Shown here: positions 1 through 11,134 of the stretch, one piece after another
Position numbering within the stretch: position 1 is the first letter of the stretch
Layout: every line of letters starts with the position of its first letter
Assembly: GCF_000226095.1 (NCBI RefSeq)
Contig: NC_016478.1
Coordinates: forward strand, 3,958,001-4,022,000
Source: Thermothelomyces thermophilus ATCC 42464
Lineage: Eukaryota; Ascomycota; Sordariomycetes; Sordariales; Chaetomiaceae
Direction: 5' to 3'
DNA length: 64,000 nucleotides
Notes under the pieces: model-generated
Databases searched by the model: none
The model's input: the letters and a program-made list of their open reading frames with translations, nothing else
Told to the model about the DNA's origin: nothing
Made by a program: the position numbers and the translations under genes

Positions 1-1970
1 CCTAAGAAGCTATTTAAGGTAGAAACGGACGCTTTAGACTACGCTATCGGAGGATGATTAGGATAACGAGACGGACAAGGGAAGCTATATCTTATAGCCT
101 TCTTTTTAAAGAAGCTCGATAGACTATATTTTAATTATCCGATCTATAATAAGGAACTACTTACGATTATCAAAGCTTTTAAAGAATAGTAACTATACCT
201 TAGTAGCATAATTAAACCGGTATAAGTATATATAGATTATAAGAATTTACAATACTTTATAATGACAAAGGAGCTTAATAGACGATAAATATAATAGGTA
301 GAATTCCTCGTAGAATTTAACTTTGAGATCTAGTATAAGAAGGGCAAAGAGAATATATAAGCAGACATCTTAAGCCGACGAACAGATCATATAGAAGGAC
401 GAATAGAAACAATACTACTATTATTTAAGGAACGAATAGATAGAACGCTACATTACGAAACGTAGACACCTATAGAAGATAATCTACTTAACTCGTTCCT
501 AGAATGTTATATAATCTTTCGAGAAGAAGGAATTAATAAGATATAGTATTAAGCAGCACCTAGACTAGTAGTACCTAATGGAGTAGAAGAAAGGGATAGG
601 AAACTCTAGTACTAAGGCAAAGCATATATCTATGATAGGGATCAATAGCTGTAAATGATTTGAGAACTCTACAAGTCGAAACTCGGAGGATATAAAGGAG
701 TTACAAAGACTGTTATACAAGTTAGGAAACACTACGACTTTCTATAGTTAATGGTACAAGTTAAGGAAGTCGTATAGAACTATAATATTTGCAATCAAAG
801 TAAAATAGTATAATATAAGCCGTATAGGCTACTTTAGCCATTGCTAATAGCTGACAAACTATAGAGTTTAGTTACGATGGACTTTATTACAAAGCTACTA
901 GAATCCAAGGATATAGCTATAGGAGTAATCTATAATAGTATTCTTACTATAGTAGATTACCTAACTAAATAGGTATACTTCTTTCCCTATAAGGAGTCCT
1001 AGATAGTAGAATAGTTAGTAGACATAATCTATTGGCAAGTTACATTAGTATATGCTTAGCCGTAAGAATGGATCACTAACAGAGATACCAAGTTCGTATC
1101 GAAGTTCTAGCAAGCATTAATATAACGATTAGGCATTAATAGCAAGCTATTAACGGCATATTACCTATAGACTGACGGACAAACAGAGCGACTAAACCAG
1201 GTTATTAAGTAATATCTCTACTCTTATGTTAACTACTAGCAAGACGACTAAGTTATACTATTGCTAATAGCATAACTCGCTTATAATACGACACTAATAG
1301 AAACGACCAAAGTGACACCGTTCTTCGCAAACTATAGATATAAAGCAGACCTTAGGCAAGGACTAGAGGTTATAATGCCAAGAGCAGCAGTCAAAGCGGA
1401 ACAAATATATATACTATATGAAAAGCTCAAAACGGAACTCGAGTTTATTAAGACTAGAATAAAGAACTACTACGATAAATATAGGCTCGAGGGACCTTAC
1501 CTAGAAAGGGGAGACAAAGTCTACCTAATTATACGAAACTTATAAACTAAATGACTAAGTATAAAGCTAGACTTTAAGAAGGTTAGACCCTTTATTATTA
1601 AAGAACGAATTTCGATATCTAATTATTAACTATTATTACCATTATTTATATAACTATAAATAGATATTTTTTATATTTTACTTTTTAAACTAGCACCAAA
1701 GAACGTTAAGGTTGCTATATATATCGAAGTAGAGGACGAAGAGGAAGAATAGGACATCAAAGAAATTCTAGATTTATATATTATTAATAAGGAACTATAA
1801 TATCTAGTTAAATAGCTTAATTTTAGACTAGAAGACAACTTATAGGAACCAGTTAAGAATTTAAACTGCCCTAAGAAACTAGAACAGTTCTATTAGCAGA
1901 ACCTAGATTAGCCAAAGGCAAACCTAGGACAGAACTAAAAACAGCACCCTAGTTAATAACATTAATACTA
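1..1970 (+). pseudogene. pol remnant of element A (RNase H, integrase, chromodomain)
   Basis: Aligns colinearly with the 3' half of the intact pol. RNase H residues are readable at the left edge, the integrase core in the middle, the integrase C-terminus as an open fragment at 1312-1545, and the chromodomain at about 1730-1910. Many in-frame TAG/TAA codons stand where the intact copy has CAG, CAA or TGG, the signature of RIP. Not functional. The 3' boundary is approximate. Confidence 0.88.
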
Positions 1971-2502
1971 CCATTAAGCTATATACCTAGAACCGCCTTC
2001 GATTCCTACTACCCTACCTCTTCTAATTTATCTGAAGACATAAGACCCCGGCAAACTATCTCCGACCCTTGAGATAACAACGATCGCTTCTAACGACGAA
2101 TATGGTCTAAGCGAGCTAGAGACTCGTCCAAATGACGCTACGCTATTACTAACAAATCGCGATCGGCATAGAGAGCCTCCTTAGCATCTTATTCTAATCA
2201 GTCGAAGCGCTTTAACTTGTCTATAATATGGGATACTATAGAAGTTAGTATAGGAAAAATATACTAATAAGGGAACATGGATAAGATAAGACTAGAACCC
2301 TAGAACCGTCGTATAACCTCCTATAACGAATGTATCCGCTATAATAAGAAGAGCTCTCCATTATATAGTAGTAAAGGCCGTAAGAAAAACAATAGGAACA
2401 AGGCATTACTTCGAACCCTAGCTCGTTAATGGTAGCAGCCAGGGCAATATACTCCTCGGTTTTTACGGACCTTTTTGTCAAATGCTTTGCTATATAAGGC
2501 AT
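1853..2502 (-). pseudogene. Antisense zinc-cluster gene remnant, type II (element A)
   Basis: Minus-strand gene convergent with pol. The first 85 codons (2502 down to 2245) are open and begin MPYIAKHLTKRSVKTEE; a fragment MPCSYCF opens the cysteine cluster, and later cysteines are replaced by Tyr as RIP of TGT/TGC would do. The reading frame then breaks. The convergent stop position at 1853-1855 matches the position of the intact antisense gene's stop within the pol end. The same type occurs in E4 and E2. Function is inferred from the zinc-cluster spacing only. Confidence 0.7.
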
Positions 2503-2625
2503 ATTATTAGTAGTATATAGAAGAAAAAGGGGAAAAACAGAATATAACTTACTTAGGGGTGTTAGCGCTATTTAAAATGGCCTAAGATAGGCTTTTGGGT
2601 CGAAAGCCTTAAAAGAGGGGCATCG

Positions 2626-3050
2626 TATTATAGAAATATATATATAGGACACTACCTAAGCTGCCTTCCTTAGTAGGCCAATAGGATAATAGGTACGAAC
2701 AGACTAATTAGAAAAGGATCACGCTTAGCAAACTGATCTATACACTACGGGATTACTAATATAGCTATAATCTTAACGGCAAAGGATTACTAAGTAAAGA
2801 GTGATCCTAGAATTATATATATATATAGATAGTCACTCGTTACGGTGGACTCTAGGAGTTTACTAGTGATAGCAACTTATAATTGTAGTACTTATACTAA
2901 GTATCGTTGTTAACTACTGTAAGAGATAACTCTAGTGTTATTATAAACCCTTTGGCTTTACCAAATCCCTTAGACGACCTGCCTACTTGTCCCGCTCAAT
3001 CTACCTTCGTCTAAACCCTTTTAGAAGAAGTCTGAGTTAGGTTCGTTACA
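2626..3050 (+). repeat. 3' LTR of element A (U3 type II)
   Basis: Starts where the family motif TGTCAC is mutated to TATTAT and ends with GGTTCGTTACA. About 425 bp. The U3 is the same version as in E4 and E2, with several GATC-centred motifs before the ATATATATATA promoter-like tract. Confidence 0.88.
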
Positions 3051-6000
3051 TACCCTGGAGAATAAAGCGGAAGTATAGCATAGTTAAAGGGCTATTTCTA
3101 ATATAATAGGTATATAGGGAGACCGAACCAATTAACATTACTATAGTAGGGAAGACTATAGTAGTCATATTTAGTATTATGGATATAGGTAATGATAAAG
3201 ACATAATATTAGGGTTACTATAGTATGAAGATTACAACCTAGACATTAGCTAGAAGAATAGTAACTACCTACGACCCCAAATAGAGTCGTATTTAATTAG
3301 TAAGATAGGAAGCGTATAAGGATCGCGAGCGGACGATACTTAAGGGAAGGCATATCCTACAGATCTACCGCAAGAGATAGACAGTAGTAGGTAGACTATT
3401 ATAGACTCTAGAAGAAGCGGTATAACGACACCGACATTACGACAGAAGGAACAAGCTAAATCGCTAATAGCTATTCTTTCTATTAACGAATGTAGGGCAC
3501 TATAATTAAAGTAGTAGGCTAAAATAGGAGAAATTGCTAGCATTGCCTTAGATAGAACTAAGTTTATATACTATTAGAAAACCGAGAGATAAGATAAGAC
3601 TAGGGAAGTACCGAAAGAATACGAAGGATACCTAGCATTTAAACCGAAGTATCTAGAAGGACTACTAGAACACGGCCTATAGGATTATAAGATTAAGCTT
3701 AAGGAAGGAGTATAACTAAAGTTCTTTAAGATTTACTATATAAGCTAGATATAAAATAAAGAACTTAAGCGATATTTAGAGGAGAATCTTCAAAGAGAAT
3801 ATATCTACCTATCGACATCGCTAGCAGGCTACCTAATCCTATTTATGCTTAAGAAAGACGAAAAGCTATAGTTATATGTCAACTATTAGCAACTTAACAA
3901 ACAGACCGTAAAAAATCGATACCTATTACCACTAATCTTATAGCTCCAAGATTAGTTAATAAGAGCCTAATATTTTACGCGTCTTAACTTGCTATTAGCC
4001 TATAACTATATACGGATTAAAGAAGACGACGAGTAAAAAACGGCCTTTAGGATACCCTATAGCTACTACAAGTATCTTATTATGCCATTTAGACTTACAA
4101 ACGCGCTAGCAACGTTCTAAGCCCTGATTAATCAAGCTATCCGACCCTTTCTCGACAAATTTATAGTATATTATCTTGACGACATACTTATCTTCTCTAA
4201 GACGATAGACAAACACCAGAAGTATATAAAAGTAGTACTAGACGCGCTATATACGTACAAGCTATCAGTCAATAAGGAAAAGAGCAAATTCCATATTAGG
4301 AAGATAGTCTTTTTAGGATATAAGATATCCCTAAGACAAATCCGAATAGAACCTTTAAAGGTTAAAGCTATTAAGAATTAACTACGACCGACGTTAGTTA
4401 TGGAAGTACAAAGTTTTATCAGATTTACAAACTTCTACCAAATGTTCATTAGGAACTTTAGAGCGATCGTACGACCTTTATACAAACTTATAAAGAAGAA
4501 CGCTAAATTCCAATAGGAAGAATAGTATAAGCAAGCATTTACGTAGATCTGTAATGCCATTACTAAAGATCTAGTACTAGTACTATTAGACCCTAAGAAG
4601 CCATTTGAGGTAGAAACGGACGCTTTAGACTACGCTATCGGAGGACAATTAGGATAACGAGACAGATAAGGGAAGCTACATCCTATAGCCTTCTTTTTAA
4701 AGAAGCTTAATAGACTACGTCTTAATTATCTAATCTATAATAAGGAACTACTTACGATTATCAAAGCTTTTAAGGAATAATAACTATACCTTAGTAGTAC
4801 GATTAAACCGGTATAAGTGTATATAGATTATAAGAACCTATAATACTTTACGATAATAAAGAAGCTTAATAGACGATAAATATAATAGGTAGAATTCCTT
4901 GTAGAATTTAATTTTAAGATCTGCTATAAGAAAGGCAAAGAGAACGTATAAGTAGATGCTTTAAGCCGACAAATAGATTATATAGAGGACAAACGGGAAT
5001 AATACTACTTTTATTTAAGGAATAAATAGACGGAACACTATACTACGAAACGTAAACACCCGTAAAAGATAATCTACTTAACTCGTTCCTAGAATAATAT
5101 ACAATCTTTCAAGAAGAAAGGATTAACGAGGCATAGTATCAAGCAGCACCCGGACTACTAGTACCTAATGGAGTGGAAGAAAGAGATAGGAAACTCTAGT
5201 ACTAAAGCAAAGCATATATCTATAACAAGGATTAACAGCTATAGATAATTCGAGAACTCTATAAGTCGAAACTCGGAGGATATAAAGGAATTACGAAGAC
5301 TATCGTATAAGTTAAGAAACACTACGACTTTCTATAGTTAACGGTATGAGTTAAGGAAGTCGTATAGAACTGTGACATCTATAATCGAAGCAAAATGGTA
5401 CGACACAAGCCATATAGGCTACTTTAGCTACTGCTAATAGCTGACAAACTATAGAGCTTAGTTACGATAGACTTTATTATAAAGCTATTAGAATCTAAGG
5501 ACATAGCTATGGGAGTAATCTATAATAGTATTCTTACTATAGTAGATCGCCTAACTAAATAGGTATACTTCTTTCCTTATAAGGAATCCTAGATAGCTAA
5601 ATAGCTAGTAGACGTAATCTATTAGCAAGTTACATTAGTATATACTTAGCTATAAGAATAGATTACCGATAGAGATACTAAGTTCGTATCGAAGTTCTAG
5701 TAAGCGTTAATATAACGATTAGGCGTCAATAGCAAGCTATTAATAGTATATTACACGTAGACTGACGGACAAACGGAGCGACTAAACTAAGTTATTAAGC
5801 AGTACCTCTGCTCTTACGTTAACTACTAGCAAGATAACTAGGTTATACTATTACCAATAGTATAACTCGCTTATAGTATAACACTAACGGAAACGACCAA
5901 AGTTACACCGTTCTTCGCGAACTACGGATATAAAGTAGACCTTAGGCAAGGATTAGAGGTTATAGTACCGAGAGCAGTAGTTAAAGCGGAACGAATATAC

Positions 6001-6609
6001 GTACTATATAAGAAACTTAAAAAGGAACTCGAGTTTGTCAAGACTAGAATAAAGAACTACTACGATAAACACAGGCTCAAGGGACCTTGCCTAAAGAGGG
6101 GAGATAAAGTCTATTTAATTATACGAAATCTACGAACCAAACGACTAAGCACGAAGCTAGACTTTAAAAAGGTCAGACCCTTCGTTATTAAAGAACGAAT
6201 TTCGATATCTAACTACTAACTATCGTTACTATCATCTATACGACTATAGACAGATGTTTTTTATATTTTACTTCTCGAACTAGCACCGAAAAATGCTAAG
6301 GTTACTATATATATCGAAGTAAAAGACGAGGAAGAAGAATAGAACATCGAAGAAATTCTAGATTTATATATTATTAATAGGGAACTATAGTACCTAGTTA
6401 AATAGCTTAATTTCGAACTAGAAGATAGCTTATAGGAACTAGTTAAGAACTTAAACTACCCTAAGAAACTAAAACAGTTTTACTAGCAGAACCCAGATTA
6501 ACCGTAGGCACTAGCTTAGACAAAACGGCTAAGTCGGCCTCTAACAAATCTAGGCCTAAAGAAGACTAGTCAAACGGGACGTCAGCACCCTAGGACCATA
6601 TATTACTAA
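3051..6609 (+). pseudogene. pol remnant of element B
   Basis: Colinear with the intact pol from late protease through reverse transcriptase (YLDD-equivalent near 4170), RNase H, integrase and chromodomain (about 6330-6490). Full of TAG/TAA at former Gln/Trp codons; the TGG codon that is TGA in the intact copy is TAG here (near 4515). The 3' end differs in sequence from the intact element beyond the chromodomain, as in the other type I copies. Confidence 0.88.
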
Positions 6610-7103
6610 TAACGTATACCTCGGAATCCCGTACCCTCCGTTCTTCCGCTTCTATTTCCTCTAGAGACTATATACCTCGACGAAATAGCTCGGAACCCCG
6701 CTCCTTTAAGAAACGTTTCTAGCGATAAAGATAAGCTAATCGACTAATAGCCGTCTAAAGTTAAGTCTAAAGAACGAAAAGGGCCTCTTTAGCATCGGCC
6801 TCTTCTTATTCTATACGTTTTTATTTAGATATAATCTTTGTTACTATAAAAGATTAGCTACGAATATTAAGGTAACAAACTAGGTTACGAACAAGCAGAC
6901 GCTATATCGGAACTATTATAAGAATAACCCTAACGTATGTACTCGCTATAGCGAGAAGAGCCTAACGCTATATGATAAGCCAAGTTCTGCTTAAAACACT
7001 ACAAATATAGTATAACGTCTATACTAGAAGAATTAATAAAAGAAGCAAGTGTAGCGCGCTATTAGGATTTCGAAGATTGGCGCTTAGAGATATAATCTAC
7101 TAT
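6443..7103 (-). pseudogene. Antisense zinc-cluster gene remnant, type I (element B)
   Basis: Minus-strand relic between pol and the 3' LTR, convergent with and overlapping the pol end. The start codon is mutated (CAT to TAT on the plus strand at 7101-7103); the equivalent E5 copy keeps ATG followed by codons for ADRIS, like the MADRV start of the intact gene. The six-cysteine region is readable with Cys-to-Tyr and stop changes. The conserved TTA stop position lies at 6443-6445, but the frame does not reach it cleanly, so the true 3' end is uncertain. Confidence 0.65.
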
Positions 7104-7229
7104 CTTATTAGCTACTAGTAGTACGAAAAAAGAGAAAAATTACGAGGTATATATGGAAAAGGATATTAGCGCTATTTGAAACGACCTAAAGAGGGCTTTC
7201 GGGTCGAAAGCCTTAGAGGGAGGGTATTA

Positions 7230-7657
7230 TATTATACAAATATATATATGGATGCTACCTAAGCTATTAGTACAAACGGGCCAATTAAGCCAAAGGAATA
7301 ATAGACTAATTAGAACAGGATTATACTTAGTAAGAAATGATCCTAGTAGAGGATCACTAGCTTACGATATAAGCTAGGTAAGCTAGTATAGAGGATTACT
7401 ACGACTACTAGTAATCCTAGGATTATATATATATATAGATAGTTACTTATTATAATAGACTCTAAGAGTAGACTAGTAATAGTAACTTATGATTATAGTA
7501 CTTATACCAAGTATTGCTAATTACTATGAGAGACAACTCTAGTGTTATTATAAACCCTTTGGCTTTACCGAATCCCTTAGACGACCTGCTTGCTTGTCCC
7601 GCTCAATCTACCTTTGTCTAAACCCTTTTAGAAGAAGTTTGAGTTAGGTTTATTACA
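7230..7657 (+). repeat. 3' LTR of element B (U3 type I)
   Basis: About 428 bp, from the mutated TGTCAC start to GGTTTATTACA. The U3 version matches E1 and E5, with the palindromic stretch around GCTTACGATATAAGC and flanking GGATCAC/TGATCC motifs. Confidence 0.87.
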
Positions 7658-9920
7658 TATATACTAGGCATGTCTAGCCTATATCTTCTTACTACCTTTC
7701 TAATATATTAGTCGTAGACTAGCTATATCTTATATATAGGTTAGTCTTAAATCACCCTAATACCGAGGAACTAACTAACATTACCCTGCTCGTAGACGTC
7801 GTATCAAGCTTTGATTCCTTCTATTATACGCTTAGCCGCTATGGCATTACTTTTGTAGAAGAAGACTAAGAAGTCATCGATATAGAAGATTAGGATAATA
7901 CGTTTGTCGTGGCTTAGGAAGAGGCACTTCTCTTCGCCTAATGGTTCTATACCTAGATCTGACAGCGTTTTACAAAACTCCTTATACCATAAGAGTAGCA
8001 AGTCTCTCAAGCTATACAGAGCTCTTCGTAACTCTACATATTTCCCTAGCCACTTCAATCCTTCTAGCAATTCGCAGACGATAGGATCGTCTTCCGGTCG
8101 TTTGGCGTTAAGGAACGCTTATGCCACATCGAACTACTTGACTTCTAAGTCAAAGTACGTAGCGATCGCCATTATTATATAGAACAACTACACCGCTGGA
8201 GTAGCTACGTATATACTTTCTACTAAGCTAATATCTTATAGATCTCCTCGTACGTAGATCCTTGCCTTGCACTTCTCTAAGAAACCGTCCTTATTAAACT
8301 TGTACGTAAAGACCCATTTTAATAGGATAGGTCGCGCTTTCGCCTACTTGCGCGGTACGATCTTCTACGTTCCCCTGCTCTCCAAGTTATATATCTCCTC
8401 GCAAGCCGTGTCTTTAAACTGTTGTCCTAACGGGTGGTTATATAGGTCTTGCCAGTTAGTAGGAACGTAAGTAAGATTATCGATATACTAATACGGCTTA
8501 TTTAGGGCTACTCTAAGGCATGTAGCATCCTTTTATTGTATAGTGGTAGCAAATACTATATATATCGTTCTTATACTCTAGTCCTCTAGGTAAGCTTTCT
8601 ATTAATTAGGTAGGTAAGTCTTATAGAACTATTGCTAGAGTTCCTTAGTTACATAGATAAAGGAGTAGTAGTAATTAACCCTCTCTTTATTTTATAGCCT
8701 TTCGCTTGACTAGACAGGGTCCCTAGGCTTGTAAGCCCTCCTCCTACCTCTGCCTCTTCTCGTAGGAGGTTACTAAATAGCTTCTCCTTTGGTTCTACCT
8801 TCTAGAGGATACGTTAGCTAATCCAGACTTTGCTTAACGCTCTACTCCTCTAGCCTAGCTAGGTACAATATATTAGTAATACTATCCCTAGCTCCTAGCT
8901 CTTCTGTCTACTCATTACGCGTACTAGATTCTTCCATAGAAGGTATTCCTCTATCAGATTCGACGGCTCCCCTACTCTCCCTAGCGTCTAGTTGGCTAGC
9001 TAGCGACTAGGAAGGCCCTGATTTAAACCCTCCTACTTCCTAATAGATATCCCCTTTACTAGCTGGCGCAGGGTAAGTCACTAAGGGCTTAGGCGTATAT
9101 TTAGGGGTCAAGAGTTCTCTAAAGCTCTCTATCTATTTGGTAAGTTCGTCTACTACTTACGTCTTTGCTATAAGAGTCTCTAGAACTGATTGCTCGCTTA
9201 TAGGCTATATATTAGAGAGCTCCCTTACCCCTAAGTCTTGACCCTATTAGAGAGGTTAGTCCACCGCTGGACTCTCTTGCAATAGAGGTGGCTAAGCCAC
9301 TATAATAGAGTCTTCTACTAATTATTAGGTCTATTATAACGCCTCCTAGAGAAAGTCGGTATCCTAGGAATCTTTGCCAAGATCGAATTGATTGACTTCC
9401 TAGCTTACTACTGCTAGTGACGACTCTATCGGCCGGTCTTTGCCTAGATAGTAGAAAGTCTTCTTATTGAAGTAAACGTTATAAGTTATAATGACCCTGT
9501 CAAGCTTAGGTATCTAAACGTAATGGATATTAGATATGTAATATCCTATAAGATACCCTATTAGCCTACATAGTAGCACCTTAAAGTCCTTCCTACGTTA
9601 TTTAGCTTCCCTATCCTTATAGAGGATATATACCTAGTATCTATATATAAAGATATTACTTTAGTCTAGGTATAAGTCGCTAATTAATATAATTATTAAG
9701 CTAAGTTTGTACTAGCAAAAATACTACTTAAACTAGCTATAGAGTACTTTGTTAGGAGTTCTAAACGAGTAAGCACGGCTCGGGCTTATCGTATATAAGT
9801 ACGCCACCACTTATACGCTTTCTAACTAGAGCTTTATAGGCAGATTCGTACTATTAAGTATCTTGATTAAGCGTAAGATTAGTTCTTACCCTACTTGCTC
9901 TACCAGTCCGTTAGGCTTAT
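7658..9920 (-). mobile_element. Ty1/copia relic, left segment (integrase C-terminal part to reverse transcriptase)
   Basis: On the minus strand an open fragment at 7804-8070 shows the copia RT signatures ALYSLRDLLLLWYKEF and YIDD (usual family form YVDD); downstream toward 7660 the motif FLGIRVI is readable between stops. Near 9900 the minus strand reads NGLVEQVG, a copia integrase motif. The domain order integrase then RT identifies Ty1/copia rather than gypsy. RIP-mutated. Its 5' continuation is at 61595-62504, separated by the insertion of E1. Confidence 0.85.
9916..9920. repeat. Left TSD of E1 (CTTAT)
   Basis: CTTAT directly before the left LTR of E1; the same five bases follow its right LTR at 61595-61599. 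Both copies lie in the copia integrase and rejoin its reading. Confidence 0.85.
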
Positions 9921-10347
9921 TATAACGAACCTAACTCAAACTTCTTCTAAAAGGGTTTAGACGAAGGTAGATTAAGCGGGACAAGTAGGCAGGTCGTCTA
10001 AGGGATTCGGTAAAGCCAAAGGGTTTACAACAACACTAGAGTTATCTCTTATAGTAATTAGCAATACTTAGTATAAGTACTATGATTATAATTGTTACCA
10101 CTAGTAAACTCTCAAAGTCTACCGTAACGAGTGACTATCTATATATATATATAATCCCAGGATCACTAGTAGTCGTAGTAATCCTCTATACTAGCTTACC
10201 TAGCTCATGTCGTAAGCTAGTGATCCTCTGCTAGGATCATTTCTTACTAAGTGTGATTCTATTCTAATTAGTCTATCATTCCTTCGGCTTAATTAGCCCG
10301 TTTATACTAGTAGCTTAGGTAGCATCTATATATATATTTCTATAATA
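9921..10347 (-). repeat. Left (3') LTR of E1 (U3 type I)
   Basis: In the reverse orientation it starts TATAACGAACC and ends at the mutated TTCCGTGACA. Same length as its partner at the right end. Confidence 0.88.
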
Positions 10348-10473
10348 TAATACCCTCCCTCCAAGGCTTTCGACCTAAAAGCCCTCTTTAGGTCGTTTCA
10401 AATAGCGCTAATATCCTTTTCTATATATACCCTATAATTTTTCCCTTTTTCCGTACTACTAATAGCTAACAAG

Positions 10474-11134
10474 ATAGTAGATCGTATCTCTAAGCGCCGA
10501 TCTTCGAAATCCTAACAGCGTGCTACGCTTGCTTCTTTTATTAATTCTTCTAGCGTAGATGTTATACCGTGTTCGTAGTGTTTTAAGTAGAACTTGGCTT
10601 ATCGTATAGCATTAGGCTCTTCTCGCTATAGCGAGTATATACGTCAAGGTCGTTCTTATAATAGTTCTAATATAACATCTACTTATTTGTAACCTAGTTT
10701 ATTACCTTAATGTTTATAGCTAATCTTTTATAGTAATAAAGATTATATCTAAATAAAAATGTATAGAACAAGAAGAGGCCGATGCTAAAGAGGCCCTTTT
10801 CGTTCTTTAGACCTAACTTTAGATGGCTGTCGGTCGATTAGCTTGTCTTTATCGCTAGAAACGTTTCTTAAAGGAGCGGGGTTCCGAGCTGTTTCGTCAA
10901 GGCATATAGTCTCTAGAGGAAATAGAAGCAGAAGAACGGAGGGTACGGGATTCTAAGGTACGTATTATTAATGACGTATGGTCCTAGGGTGCTAATATCC
11001 TATTTAACTAGTCTTCTTTAGGCCTAGATTTATTAGAGGCCGACTTGGCCGTTTTGTCTAAGCTAGTGCCTATGGTCGATCTAGGTTTTACTAGTAGAAC
11101 TATTCTAGTTTCTTAAGGTAGTTTAAGTTCTTAA
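10474..11134 (+). pseudogene. Antisense zinc-cluster gene remnant, type I (E1)
   Basis: Plus-strand gene inside the minus-strand E1. The start ATG is ATA; the cluster begins at 10570 with Cys-Ser-(stop)-Cys and continues through Tyr codons at the positions of the later cysteines. Allowing for CpA-type RIP, the spacing is CX2CX6CX8CX2CX6C, which fits fungal Zn2Cys6 domains. The frame shifts before the shared stop region, so the end is approximate. Confidence 0.68.

Larger units (their letters stand above)
1..3050 (+). mobile_element. Element A: 3' part of a RIP-degraded gypsy chromovirus (antisense gene/U3 type II)
   Basis: The window opens inside the RNase H region of a plus-strand copy of the same family as the intact element at 35845-43356 (position 1 corresponds to about 40320 there). 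It continues through integrase, chromodomain, an antisense gene and a 3' LTR ending at 3050. The next base falls abruptly in the protease region of element B, so A most likely inserted into B; its 5' half lies outside the window. Stops and TpA-rich substitutions occur throughout, as expected from RIP. Confidence 0.9.
3051..7657 (+). mobile_element. Element B: RIP-degraded gypsy chromovirus from protease to 3' LTR (type I)
   Basis: Begins at the pol position equivalent to 38779 of the intact copy, directly after the LTR of element A, and runs colinearly to a 3' LTR ending at 7657. The left half (5' LTR, gag) lies beyond A, outside the window. To its right the sequence becomes a minus-strand copia relic, into which B inserted. 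Confidence 0.9.

Noticed and set aside
7904-8470. Plus-strand open frames over the copia RT
   Set aside because: They oppose the strand that shows ALYSLRDLL and YIDD motifs; shadows of the RT.
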